DNA of 64,000 nucleotides from CAYPHA01 sp964410215 (GTDB lineage Bacteria > Calditrichota > Calditrichia > Calditrichales > CAYPHA01), in contig CAYPHA010000018.1 in NCBI GenBank assembly GCA_964410215.1, positions 1-64,000 on the forward strand. The letters run 5' to 3'. Positions 16,944 through 25,274 of the stretch are shown piece after piece (positions within the stretch are counted from its first letter, which is position 1; each line of letters opens with the position of its first letter). The translations under genes were made by a program, and so were the position numbers. The notes beneath the pieces were generated by a model. It had not been told where the DNA came from and did not search any database. It was given only the letters and a program-made list of their open reading frames with translations.

Positions 16944-19004
16944 ATGAGTACCAGAGACCGTTATATAAACCGTGAAATAAGCTGGTTGTCGTTTAATGCG
17001 CGGGTTTTGCAGGAAGCGGCTGATCCCAGAGTACCGCTGATCGAACGTCTGAAGTTCCTGGGCATTTTCTCAAACAATCTCGATGAGTTCTACAGGGTGC
17101 GTGTCGGAACGCTTCTGCGCATGCATCATGCCGGGATACGGTCCAAAGCCATCTTTGGAGGGTCGCCCAAGAAAATATTACGTGAAATTAAGGAAGTGGC
17201 CCTGAATCTGCGCGACCGGTTTGACACGATTTTCAAAGAGCTGGAAAAGGAACTGGAGAACGAGCGCATATTTATAATTAATGAAACAGAATTGAATACA
17301 GAACAGGCGGTATTCGTTCAGGATTATTTTCTGCATGAAGTGCGGCCGCGTTTGGTTCCCATCATGCTGGATCCGGATAAACAGTTTCCCTATCTGAAAA
17401 ATCAGTTGATTTACCTGGCGATTTACCTTAATCGCTCCGATTCCAGTGAGCCCGCGGATTATGCGCTTATCGAGGTGCCGGCGGATATTGTAGAACGCTT
17501 TCTGGTACTGCCGCAATCCGGGAACAATAATTATATTATCATGCTGGACGATGTGATCCGTTATGGCCTGAACAATATATTTTCCGTATTTAAGTACGAC
17601 CGGATTGACGCATATACAATAAAACTGACCCGTGACGCTGAGATCGATATCGGCGATGACGTGACAAAAAGTTTCTTCGAAAAAATTTCAAAAAGCGTTA
17701 AACAGAGGCAGAAGGGACAACCCGTACGGTTTGTATATGATCGTGAAATGCCTGAAGACCTGTTACAATTCATTCTGGAAAAAAATAAGCTTACAAACTT
17801 TGAAAGCGTCATACCGGGCGGACGCTATCACAATGCACGGGATTTTATGCATTTTCCTGCGATTGGTTCCACAAAATTAAGATATCCCTCTATTACACCG
17901 CTGCGGCATCCCCTTATCGATCTTGAAACGAGCTTTGTACAGGCGATCAGGAAACGAGATATACTGCTTCATTATCCCTATCAATCTTTTCACTATATGA
18001 TTGACCTGTTACGCGAGGCAGCGATTGATCCGACGGTAAGGTCGATTAAAATGACCGTATACCGTGTCGCCCAGAAATCAAGTGTGATGAACGCACTGAT
18101 CAATGCCTGCCGGAATGGAAAAGATGTTACGGTTGTGATTGAACTGCAGGCCCGCTTCGATGAGGAGGCGAATATCTACTGGACCCGGCAGTTGGAGGCG
18201 GAAGGGGCGCGGATTATCGATGGTGTCCCCGGTTTGAAAGTACATGCGAAATTATGCCTGATCACCCGGATCGAGGATAAACAAAAAGTGTGTTATGCCA
18301 GTGTGGGAACGGGAAATTTCAATGAATCGACAGCACGGATTTACAGTGATCATTCACTTTTTACGGCGGACCAGGCCATAACGCGGGAAGTTGAAAGTAT
18401 CTTTGATTTTTTCGAACATAATTATAAAACATATACATATAAACATCTGCTGGTCGCACCGTTTTATTTGCGAAAAGCACTCAATAAAATGATAAAAAAT
18501 GAGATTAAAATTGCAAAAAACGGAGGCAGCGGCTATATCCATCTGAAGATGAATAATCTGGTTGATCAGGAAATGATTGATAAGCTGTATGCGGCGAGTA
18601 CCGCAGGTGTCCGGATCAGGATGATCGTGCGGGGTATCTGTTCGCTGATTCCGGGAATTGATGGCATGAGTGAAAATATCAAAGTCTACAGTATCGTCGA
18701 TAAATACCTCGAACACTCCAGGATCTTTATCTTTGGCAACGGCGGCGATGAAAAAATGTACCTCTCGTCTGCCGACCTTATGATTCGCAACCTCGACAAC
18801 CGCATCGAAGTGGCCGTCCCCGTTTATGATGAAGCCATACGTTCTGAATTACGATCGTTTATGGAAATTCAATTTAACGATGCCGAAAAAGCGCGGATCA
18901 TCAATGTTGAACAGGATAATATGTACAAATCGGATCGGGGCCCGGACAAGCCTATCCGGGCACAAAAAGAGCTTTATAATTTACTTAATCATGTACATAC
19001 GTGA
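16944..19004 (+). CDS. ppk1: Polyphosphate kinase 1
   Basis: 686 residues, standard for Ppk1, which polymerises the gamma-phosphate of ATP into polyphosphate at the inner membrane or granule. The N-terminal motif NREISWLSFNARVLQEA is diagnostic. The autophosphorylated histidine lies in GLKVHAKLCLITR (His434; His435 in E. coli) and the second in EHSRIFIFGNG (His591; His592 in E. coli). The GTGNFNE phosphate-binding loop is present. Its stop overlaps the GTG start of the next gene, showing tight coupling with the CYTH-CHAD protein. Confidence 0.97.
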   Translation: MSTRDRYINREISWLSFNARVLQEAADPRVPLIERLKFLGIFSNNLDEFYRVRVGTLLRMHHAGIRSKAIFGGSPKKILREIKEVALNLRDRFDTIFKELEKELENERIFIINETELNTEQAVFVQDYFLHEVRPRLVPIMLDPDKQFPYLKNQLIYLAIYLNRSDSSEPADYALIEVPADIVERFLVLPQSGNNNYIIMLDDVIRYGLNNIFSVFKYDRIDAYTIKLTRDAEIDIGDDVTKSFFEKISKSVKQRQKGQPVRFVYDREMPEDLLQFILEKNKLTNFESVIPGGRYHNARDFMHFPAIGSTKLRYPSITPLRHPLIDLETSFVQAIRKRDILLHYPYQSFHYMIDLLREAAIDPTVRSIKMTVYRVAQKSSVMNALINACRNGKDVTVVIELQARFDEEANIYWTRQLEAEGARIIDGVPGLKVHAKLCLITRIEDKQKVCYASVGTGNFNESTARIYSDHSLFTADQAITREVESIFDFFEHNYKTYTYKHLLVAPFYLRKALNKMIKNEIKIAKNGGSGYIHLKMNNLVDQEMIDKLYAASTAGVRIRMIVRGICSLIPGIDGMSENIKVYSIVDKYLEHSRIFIFGNGGDEKMYLSSADLMIRNLDNRIEVAVPVYDEAIRSELRSFMEIQFNDAEKARIINVEQDNMYKSDRGPDKPIRAQKELYNLLNHVHT

Positions 19005-20575
19005 TACCGTTTTTCATAAACCAGGGGATAAAAGTATTGGTACAGCGAACAATATATCTGCTTCCGGAGCGTCAGCGTACAGCAGATTTCCTTAAAGAAC
19101 TGAAAAATATATTCCCTGTTTTGACGGAAAAACCCCTTCGATCACAACTTTCTTTCTATGATACCTTTGACTGGCAGCTTTACCGGAATGGACGTTATCT
19201 TGTTCGACGGAAAAATCTGTACAATTTATACGCCTATCCGGATGATGATCTTTTAGCTTCACAATCATGGGGACGTAAAGAAGCCCCTAGGTTCTGGTGG
19301 GATTTTCCGGATGGTACGTTCAGGAAAGAATTAAAGAGGGACCTCGATCTTCGGGCGCTGATGTCCATCGGCTCGTTGATCCGGACGAAACAAAGGGTGC
19401 GGATATTAAATGATGATCACAAAACCGTCGTCATTACCGAGCTGGAAGAAATCATTCGGGACAGTAATACCTCGATAAAACGTTTCCGTATTATACCTGT
19501 CCGGGGATACCGGGAGGAATTTTCTGAAGTTATCACATATATACATTCCCTGGATTATTCCGAAGAGTCCGAACAGTCGCCGTTCCGGTATCTGGATTTA
19601 GGGAGCAGAAAACCGGGCGATTATTCTTCCAGGGTCCGGGTCGCCCTGTCGCCGGCAATGACGGGCCTGGAAGCGACCACGGTGATCTTCAACGCACTGA
19701 TAGACGTTGCCGAACAAAACCTGGAGGGGATGAAAGAGGATATCGACACGGAATTTGTGCACGATTTCAGGGTTTCCATACGCAGAATACGTTCTGCATT
19801 AAGCCAGATAAAAGGTATATTCGATACGGAAACGAAAGGGCGCTTTAAGGAGGATTTTGACACACTGGGTAAAACCACCAACAAACTGAGAGACCTGGAT
19901 GTCTACCTGCTCCGAAGGCAGGAATATTATAATCTGGTACCTGAATCGCTGCAACAGGGGCTGGATGTTCTTTTTACAAAACTTGCCGGGCAGCGCACGC
20001 GGGAGCACAAAAAGCTGGTAGAGCATATCGATTCAGGAATGATACAGACAACGCTGAATGCGCTGCGGACGTTTTTAAACGGAGATGAAGCGAAAAAGCA
20101 CAAGGGACCGAACGGCGGGAAAAATGTTTTAAACCTGGCCCGGGGTTTTTTATATAAAGAATTCAGGAATGTTGCGAACAAAGGCAGCAAAATCGGGCCG
20201 AAAACGCCTGACGAAAAGCTGCATAAATTACGGATAGAGTGTAAGAGGCTGCGCTATCTGATGGAGTTTTTTGCTTCCCTGTTCAAGGAAGAAGAGATCA
20301 ACTACCTGATCCGGCAATTGAAAAAACTACAGGATAATCTGGGTGAGTTCAATGATCTCTCGGTTCAGCAGGAAACCATGCAGGGATATCTGAATGAAGT
20401 GAACTGGTCCAACAAAAATGCACCGGTCATCACAGCGGCGCTCGGTGGTTTGATTTCCAGTCTTTATTTACGACAGAAGGAGGTACGCGATGCCTTTCAA
20501 AGCGCGTTCAGTGAGTTCAGCAGCGAAGAAAACCGCCAGCGTTTTGAAAAGTTGTTCAATCCGGTACAGGCGTGA
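19001..20575 (+). CDS. CYTH-like/CHAD polyphosphate-associated protein
   Basis: 524 residues starting at a GTG that shares bases with the ppk1 stop (GTGA). The N-terminal ~200 residues look like a degenerate CYTH-like domain. Residues ~225-520 form a CHAD helical domain with its basic signatures HDFRVSIRRIRSAL and HKLRIECKRLRYLMEFF, plus RDLDVYL between. CHAD domains bind polyphosphate through these conserved His/Arg/Lys faces and locate to granules in characterised bacteria. Coupling with Ppk1 and the downstream ParA-type ATPase makes it the likely granule adaptor. Confidence 0.88.
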   Translation: MIPFFINQGIKVLVQRTIYLLPERQRTADFLKELKNIFPVLTEKPLRSQLSFYDTFDWQLYRNGRYLVRRKNLYNLYAYPDDDLLASQSWGRKEAPRFWWDFPDGTFRKELKRDLDLRALMSIGSLIRTKQRVRILNDDHKTVVITELEEIIRDSNTSIKRFRIIPVRGYREEFSEVITYIHSLDYSEESEQSPFRYLDLGSRKPGDYSSRVRVALSPAMTGLEATTVIFNALIDVAEQNLEGMKEDIDTEFVHDFRVSIRRIRSALSQIKGIFDTETKGRFKEDFDTLGKTTNKLRDLDVYLLRRQEYYNLVPESLQQGLDVLFTKLAGQRTREHKKLVEHIDSGMIQTTLNALRTFLNGDEAKKHKGPNGGKNVLNLARGFLYKEFRNVANKGSKIGPKTPDEKLHKLRIECKRLRYLMEFFASLFKEEEINYLIRQLKKLQDNLGEFNDLSVQQETMQGYLNEVNWSNKNAPVITAALGGLISSLYLRQKEVRDAFQSAFSEFSSEENRQRFEKLFNPVQA

Positions 20576-20587
20576 GAGGAGCTGCCC

Positions 20588-21334
20588 GTGAAGATTCTTG
20601 CCTTATACAGTATCAAAGGCGGTGTGGGGAAAACCGCATCGGCCGCGAACCTGGCTTTTATGGCTGCACAACACGGTCATCACACCCTCCTTTTCGATCT
20701 GGATCCCCAGGGCTCTTCCAGCTACTATTTCAGGATTAAACCGCCTAAGAAACTGAAACGGAAAGTACTGTTTCAAAGCAAGAAAAAGATCGACAAATTT
20801 ATCCGCGGTACCGATTTCGAGCATCTGGATTTACTCCCGGCACACCTGTCTTACCGGAAAATGGACCTGGCCCTCGATGACCTGAAAAAACCAAAAAAAC
20901 GTTTTTCGAAAATCTTTGGCGATTACAGTAAAGAGTATGACTATGTCTTTATTGATTGTCCGCCGAATATTACACTGGCTTCGGAAAATGTATTTCATGC
21001 GGCGGATCATATTGTTGTGCCCTTCATTCCCACCACCCTTTCCTTTACGACCTATGAACAACTTATTGCGTTTTTTAAAGACAAAAGCCTGGACCGGTCA
21101 AAAATTCTAGTATTCTTTTCCATGGTGGAGAAGCGTAAAAAACTGCACAGGGAAATGATTGAGAAGATGTCCAAAAATAAAACGCATTTTCTTAAAACCC
21201 AGATTCCCTATTCCTCTGTCGTTGAAAAAATGGGCATCCACCGGGAACCGGTTGATCGTTTCGAACCGCACTCGGTAGCTTCAAAAGCGTACAGGGAACT
21301 ATGGCTGGAGATTGAAAGCATGATCGAAGCATAA
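20588..21334 (+). CDS. Orphan ParA/MinD-type ATPase in polyphosphate operon
   Basis: 248 residues beginning at GTG 20588, preceded by GAGAGGAG 7 nt away. The deviant Walker A is KGGVGKT (10-16), the Walker A' segment LLFDLDPQGSSS and the Walker B VFIDCPPN, followed by the IVVPFIPTTLSF stretch of ParA proteins. The Lys/Arg-rich middle (PPKKLKRK, KKPKKRF) could aid non-specific DNA binding. No ParB or parS-like site is visible. It sits 12 nt after the CHAD gene and is the last gene before a strong terminator, so it probably acts on the polyphosphate machinery rather than the chromosome. Confidence 0.9.
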   Translation: MKILALYSIKGGVGKTASAANLAFMAAQHGHHTLLFDLDPQGSSSYYFRIKPPKKLKRKVLFQSKKKIDKFIRGTDFEHLDLLPAHLSYRKMDLALDDLKKPKKRFSKIFGDYSKEYDYVFIDCPPNITLASENVFHAADHIVVPFIPTTLSFTTYEQLIAFFKDKSLDRSKILVFFSMVEKRKKLHREMIEKMSKNKTHFLKTQIPYSSVVEKMGIHREPVDRFEPHSVASKAYRELWLEIESMIEA

Positions 21335-21365
21335 AAAAAAAGCGGCTTTTCAGCCGCTTTTTTTT
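21334..21365. terminator. Bidirectional rho-independent terminator
   Basis: Stem AGCGGCT (21341-21347) pairs with AGCCGCT (21352-21358) around a TTTC loop, flanked by a run of A on the left and of T on the right. It works in both orientations, ending the polyphosphate operon on the plus strand and serC on the minus strand. Confidence 0.95.
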
Positions 21366-22446
21366 ATCCGTTTTTAGCAGAAAAATTCTTCATGAAACCG
21401 GCGAGTGTCTCCAATGCCACGAGCGGTACGGCATTATACGCGGATACGCGGATACCGCCGACGGAACGGTGCCCTTTCAATCCCAGCATACCGTTTTCCA
21501 GGGCTTCACTGATGAACTGTTTTTCCAGCTCTTCGGAAGGCAGCCTGAAGGTGATATTCATGAGAGAACGGCTTTCTTTCTTAACCGTTCCTCTGTAGAA
21601 ATCATCTGAATCCAAAATGTCATAAATCATACCGGCTTTCTGCCTGTTTATCTTTTCGATGTTTTCGACACCACCCTGGTTTTTCACCCATTCCAGTACC
21701 AGTTTAACGACATAAATAGCAAAGGTGGGCGGTGTATTGTAAAGGGATTCTTTGCCGCCGATAATTTTATAGCTGGTCATTGTGGGGATATTATCCGGGC
21801 TTTTTTCCATCAGGTCTTCACGGATGATGACGATCGTCACACCGGAGGGCCCCATGTTTTTCTGTGCACCGGCATAAATCAGACCGAATTTGCCTACATC
21901 GATTTTACGGCAATTGATATCGGAAGACATGTCACAAACGAGCGGAACGTCACCGGTCTCCGGGAATTCGGCCCACTGTGTACCGGCAATGGTGTTGTTC
22001 GATGTGATGTGCAGATAGGAAGCGTCGGGAGTTACGGTAAAGCCGCCTGGAATATGCGCGTAATTATCATCTTCGGATGTGGCGATCACATCAACGTTCT
22101 TTCCAAGTTTTTTTGCCTCCTGTATGGCTTTTTTCGCCCAGGAACCGGTATTGATATAATCGGCATGACCGTCGGCACCGATCAGATTCAGCGGAACGGC
22201 GGCGAATTGGAGAGTAGCACCACCCTGGAAAAAAAGCACCTTATAGCCCGGGGGGATGCCCATGACTTCTCTGGCCAGCTCTTCCGCACCTTTAATGATA
22301 GCATCGAAGCTTTTTGAGCGGTGACTCATTTCCATGACCGACAAACCTTCGCCTTTATAATTCAGCAAATCCCGTTGCACTTCTTCCAGAACGGAAAGGG
22401 GGAGTGCCGCCGGACCGGGATTAAAGTTGTAAATGCGTTCTTTCAT
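21364..22446 (-). CDS. serC: Phosphoserine aminotransferase
   Basis: 360 residues opening YNFNPGPAALP, the signature start of SerC, with MSHRSKSF, VLFFQGGATLQFAAVPLNL and the PLP-lysine segment AGAQKNMGPSG. The C-terminus GLKGHRSVGGIRVSAYNAVPLVALETLAGFM is also diagnostic. It converts 3-phosphohydroxypyruvate to phosphoserine in serine synthesis, and its paralogous reaction supports pyridoxal phosphate synthesis. A good Shine-Dalgarno (AAGGAG) precedes the ATG. The gene stands alone, closed by the shared terminator. Confidence 0.97.
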   Translation of the reverse strand: MKERIYNFNPGPAALPLSVLEEVQRDLLNYKGEGLSVMEMSHRSKSFDAIIKGAEELAREVMGIPPGYKVLFFQGGATLQFAAVPLNLIGADGHADYINTGSWAKKAIQEAKKLGKNVDVIATSEDDNYAHIPGGFTVTPDASYLHITSNNTIAGTQWAEFPETGDVPLVCDMSSDINCRKIDVGKFGLIYAGAQKNMGPSGVTIVIIREDLMEKSPDNIPTMTSYKIIGGKESLYNTPPTFAIYVVKLVLEWVKNQGGVENIEKINRQKAGMIYDILDSDDFYRGTVKKESRSLMNITFRLPSEELEKQFISEALENGMLGLKGHRSVGGIRVSAYNAVPLVALETLAGFMKNFSAKNG

Positions 22447-22598
22447 AGTCCATCTCCTTATTTGGTATTATCTCTTTGCTTATATACGTTGTCTTCCGTT
22501 GATCTTATGAAGGCTATTTATCCGTATAATCAACGTTTCCGGAATATACAAATTGCTGGTGAAAAATTGAACATATTCTTTGCCGATTTTAAAAATAT

Positions 22599-25274
22599 TT
22601 AATATCGCGGAATATACTGGCTGTTCCGGGCATGTTTGGTAAACTTGATATCCTGAAGGACGCTTGATTTGATATTGATGCGGAAATCATAGTAGCCTCT
22701 TTCGGGCTGCCAGCCAAAAGACATTTCCCAGCAATGAAGATCGCGGTAGATGTTATAACTCTGGTTGACCATTTCCCGGGTCGTCATATCGATGCGGGCA
22801 TTCCAGCTGACTTTCCAATTCTTGGTGACTTGCATATTTGCCCGGGCCGAAATGTTGAAATTCTCCACAGGATTGTTGATGTCGTTACGGTTGTAAGAAT
22901 AATTGAAGCTAAAATTCACCGACCAGGGTATTGTAATTTTTTTTGTTTCCTCCCGCTCATCGATATCGACCACAGAGCTGAAATCGGTATTCAGAATTCC
23001 ATCATCCTCCGGAATCGTTTCTTCCGCTTCCGCTTCTCCGTCACTGCGCCGTTTTTCACGACGGCTGGAGGTTTCCTCTTTGTCTTTTTTCTGTTCGAAG
23101 GTTTTATTACTGATTCCAAAACCAAAGGAGGCGCTGGCATTGAGCAGCCGGGGTAAAAAGGTGTCCTTATCAAAAACCAGAGTGTTGATCCGGCTGCGAC
23201 CGCTGGCATTTGCTTTGTAAAATGTATGGGTGGCCCGCAGGCTGAAACTGTTACCCAGGATCCGTGTGCGGAGATTACTGCTCAGATTGGACCATTTCAG
23301 GCTGTCGGCGTTAAAATTATAACCCGACGAAAAATTCAGCGTAAAAAGGTCCATTTTTTTTTCTTTACCCTCATCATCGATCAATTTGGCCTGGAAAATA
23401 TTGTTCAGGCTCATGCTGACACGCTGCGATTCGTTCCGCGGTGTGGATCCGGCCAGGGTACCCTGAAAGCGGTCATATTCGATTTCATTGCCGCTTGAAT
23501 CCTCTATGGTATCGAAATAGCCGTAGAAGGGGCTGGAGAAGTCAGGAGTGTAGGTATAGCTGATCGAGGGGTCCATTTTGTGACGTATAAATTTCAGGTC
23601 GCCGATATTCGGTTCGAACAGACCGTACAGGGTTGTTTTGGCACCCATACTGGTATTGAATGTCCGGCGGGCGGCAAACTGCTTCTTATCGGAATAGACG
23701 ATCTCCCCGGTTTCGGGATCCAGCCGGGCGGTACGCACTTCGTCAACCCAGTTTTCGGTGTAACTGACCGAAGGGGTGAGATTGAAATATTTGAGAAACT
23801 TCTGCGGCGAGTTCATGCTCAGCCGGTGATTGATGCCCGACCGTTCTTCTGTTTCAAAAACATCGGCCGAATCGAGGGGGCTTATGCGTATTTTTTGCCC
23901 TTTCCGTACCAGGTTGGAATTATATGAAAAATAGATATTCTGGTACCAGTCCCGTTTCGCTCCCAGCTTGTTTCCTGTAAGCGTCTCATAAATACTGCTC
24001 TGCGACCGGTTAAAGGATATATTCGGAAGGGTATAATCAACGCGTCCGTTCTGAAGGTTTTCCGTACGGCTCAGGTTGGCTGTCATACTGTTTTTGGTGC
24101 CCTTCCATTTTTTCCGGACCGACAGGTTCGATGTGATCTGTTGATTGAGACGATCATCAAAGCTGGGTGAGGTTTCCCGGACAAAATTTTTATCACTCTG
24201 AAAACTGCCGGCACCGGAGATGGACAGGGTCGGATCGATGGTCTGGTTGTGCTTGAAGCGGAAACGCCAGCGTTCCCTCCGTTCGCCGGTAGTCGGATCT
24301 TTCGGAAAATATTCGCCGGAGAGGCTTCCGTTAAGAATATACCGGATGGTGTAGCGCAAATCAGCACGGTAGGTGAATCCGAGTTTATCGTAAAAGTCGG
24401 TCAGGAACGTGGCGTCGAAATAATCGTTCGGGGCCCAGTAATACCCCAGACCGCGCAGGTTACGTCCTCCATAGCGGTTTTCACCATAGGAAGGAATCAT
24501 GATGCCGGAATGGCGGCCGCGTTTATTAGGAAATATGCCGAAGGGAAGGGCCATCAGGGGCACATCGGCGATATAAAAAACAATCGGCCTCGCAATCACT
24601 TTGTCCTTGAAGACGACACGCATCTGTTTGCTTTTAAAATAGAAATGCGGATCATCGATGTTTTCACAGGAGGTAAAATAACCATCTTCCACCAGCAGGG
24701 TCTTATCCGATATTTTATTGATACGTTCGCCCTTGTAATAGCCGGGATCCATCTGCGTTTTTCCGTAAGTGATTTTCCCCCGCTTTGTATTAAAATCATA
24801 TTCGATAAAATTTCCCTCGAGGGGTTCTTCGCCTTTCTCTGCAAAAACCGGTGTTCCCTTATAGATGGGCTGTCCGAGTGAATCAACGGAATCGGCAACA
24901 CCCTCCGCAAACAGCAGGTTTCTGTTCCGGTCGATTTTAATATGCTCAGCTGTCAGGGTCATATTGGTATACTCGATCCGGGCATTTCCCTGCAATTTTA
25001 TCGTGTTGCCGTCATAGCTGAGGAATATTTTTTCCGCCCAGTACTTGATGGGTCCTTCAAGCTGCGTTTGGGACTTAAGTGAGTCTGATCCGGACGTCCC
25101 CCGGAGGGAGTCAGTAGGTGCCACTATGCCGGAATCGGGTAAAACAGCGGTCACGGTATCGGCATCTGCAACCCGGGCAGTTGACAGCACCGGTCCAAGG
25201 ATTAAAAGGAACGGCAGGATCCGCTTTACTAAATCAATGATAACTGTTCGTGTGTTTTGTCTTTCTGCGATCAA
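22599..25274 (-). CDS. lptD: LptD/OstA-like outer-membrane LPS-assembly protein
   Basis: 891 residues with an N-terminal membrane/signal segment (RILPFLLILGPVLSTARVADA). A LptA/OstA-type beta-jellyroll follows (YDGNTIKLQGNARIEYTNMTLTAEHIKIDRNRN, residues ~85-200), then a long strand-rich barrel with LMALPFGIFPNKRGRHSGIMIPSYGENRYGG, characteristic of LptD-like proteins in FCB bacteria. It inserts lipopolysaccharide into the outer leaflet. Compared with E. coli LptD the sequence is divergent and carries an acidic/basic insertion (KKDKEETSSRREKRRSD) in the barrel, probably a surface or periplasmic loop. It starts within the stop of rnr (ATGA). Confidence 0.88.
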   Translation of the reverse strand: MIAERQNTRTVIIDLVKRILPFLLILGPVLSTARVADADTVTAVLPDSGIVAPTDSLRGTSGSDSLKSQTQLEGPIKYWAEKIFLSYDGNTIKLQGNARIEYTNMTLTAEHIKIDRNRNLLFAEGVADSVDSLGQPIYKGTPVFAEKGEEPLEGNFIEYDFNTKRGKITYGKTQMDPGYYKGERINKISDKTLLVEDGYFTSCENIDDPHFYFKSKQMRVVFKDKVIARPIVFYIADVPLMALPFGIFPNKRGRHSGIMIPSYGENRYGGRNLRGLGYYWAPNDYFDATFLTDFYDKLGFTYRADLRYTIRYILNGSLSGEYFPKDPTTGERRERWRFRFKHNQTIDPTLSISGAGSFQSDKNFVRETSPSFDDRLNQQITSNLSVRKKWKGTKNSMTANLSRTENLQNGRVDYTLPNISFNRSQSSIYETLTGNKLGAKRDWYQNIYFSYNSNLVRKGQKIRISPLDSADVFETEERSGINHRLSMNSPQKFLKYFNLTPSVSYTENWVDEVRTARLDPETGEIVYSDKKQFAARRTFNTSMGAKTTLYGLFEPNIGDLKFIRHKMDPSISYTYTPDFSSPFYGYFDTIEDSSGNEIEYDRFQGTLAGSTPRNESQRVSMSLNNIFQAKLIDDEGKEKKMDLFTLNFSSGYNFNADSLKWSNLSSNLRTRILGNSFSLRATHTFYKANASGRSRINTLVFDKDTFLPRLLNASASFGFGISNKTFEQKKDKEETSSRREKRRSDGEAEAEETIPEDDGILNTDFSSVVDIDEREETKKITIPWSVNFSFNYSYNRNDINNPVENFNISARANMQVTKNWKVSWNARIDMTTREMVNQSYNIYRDLHCWEMSFGWQPERGYYDFRINIKSSVLQDIKFTKHARNSQYIPRY

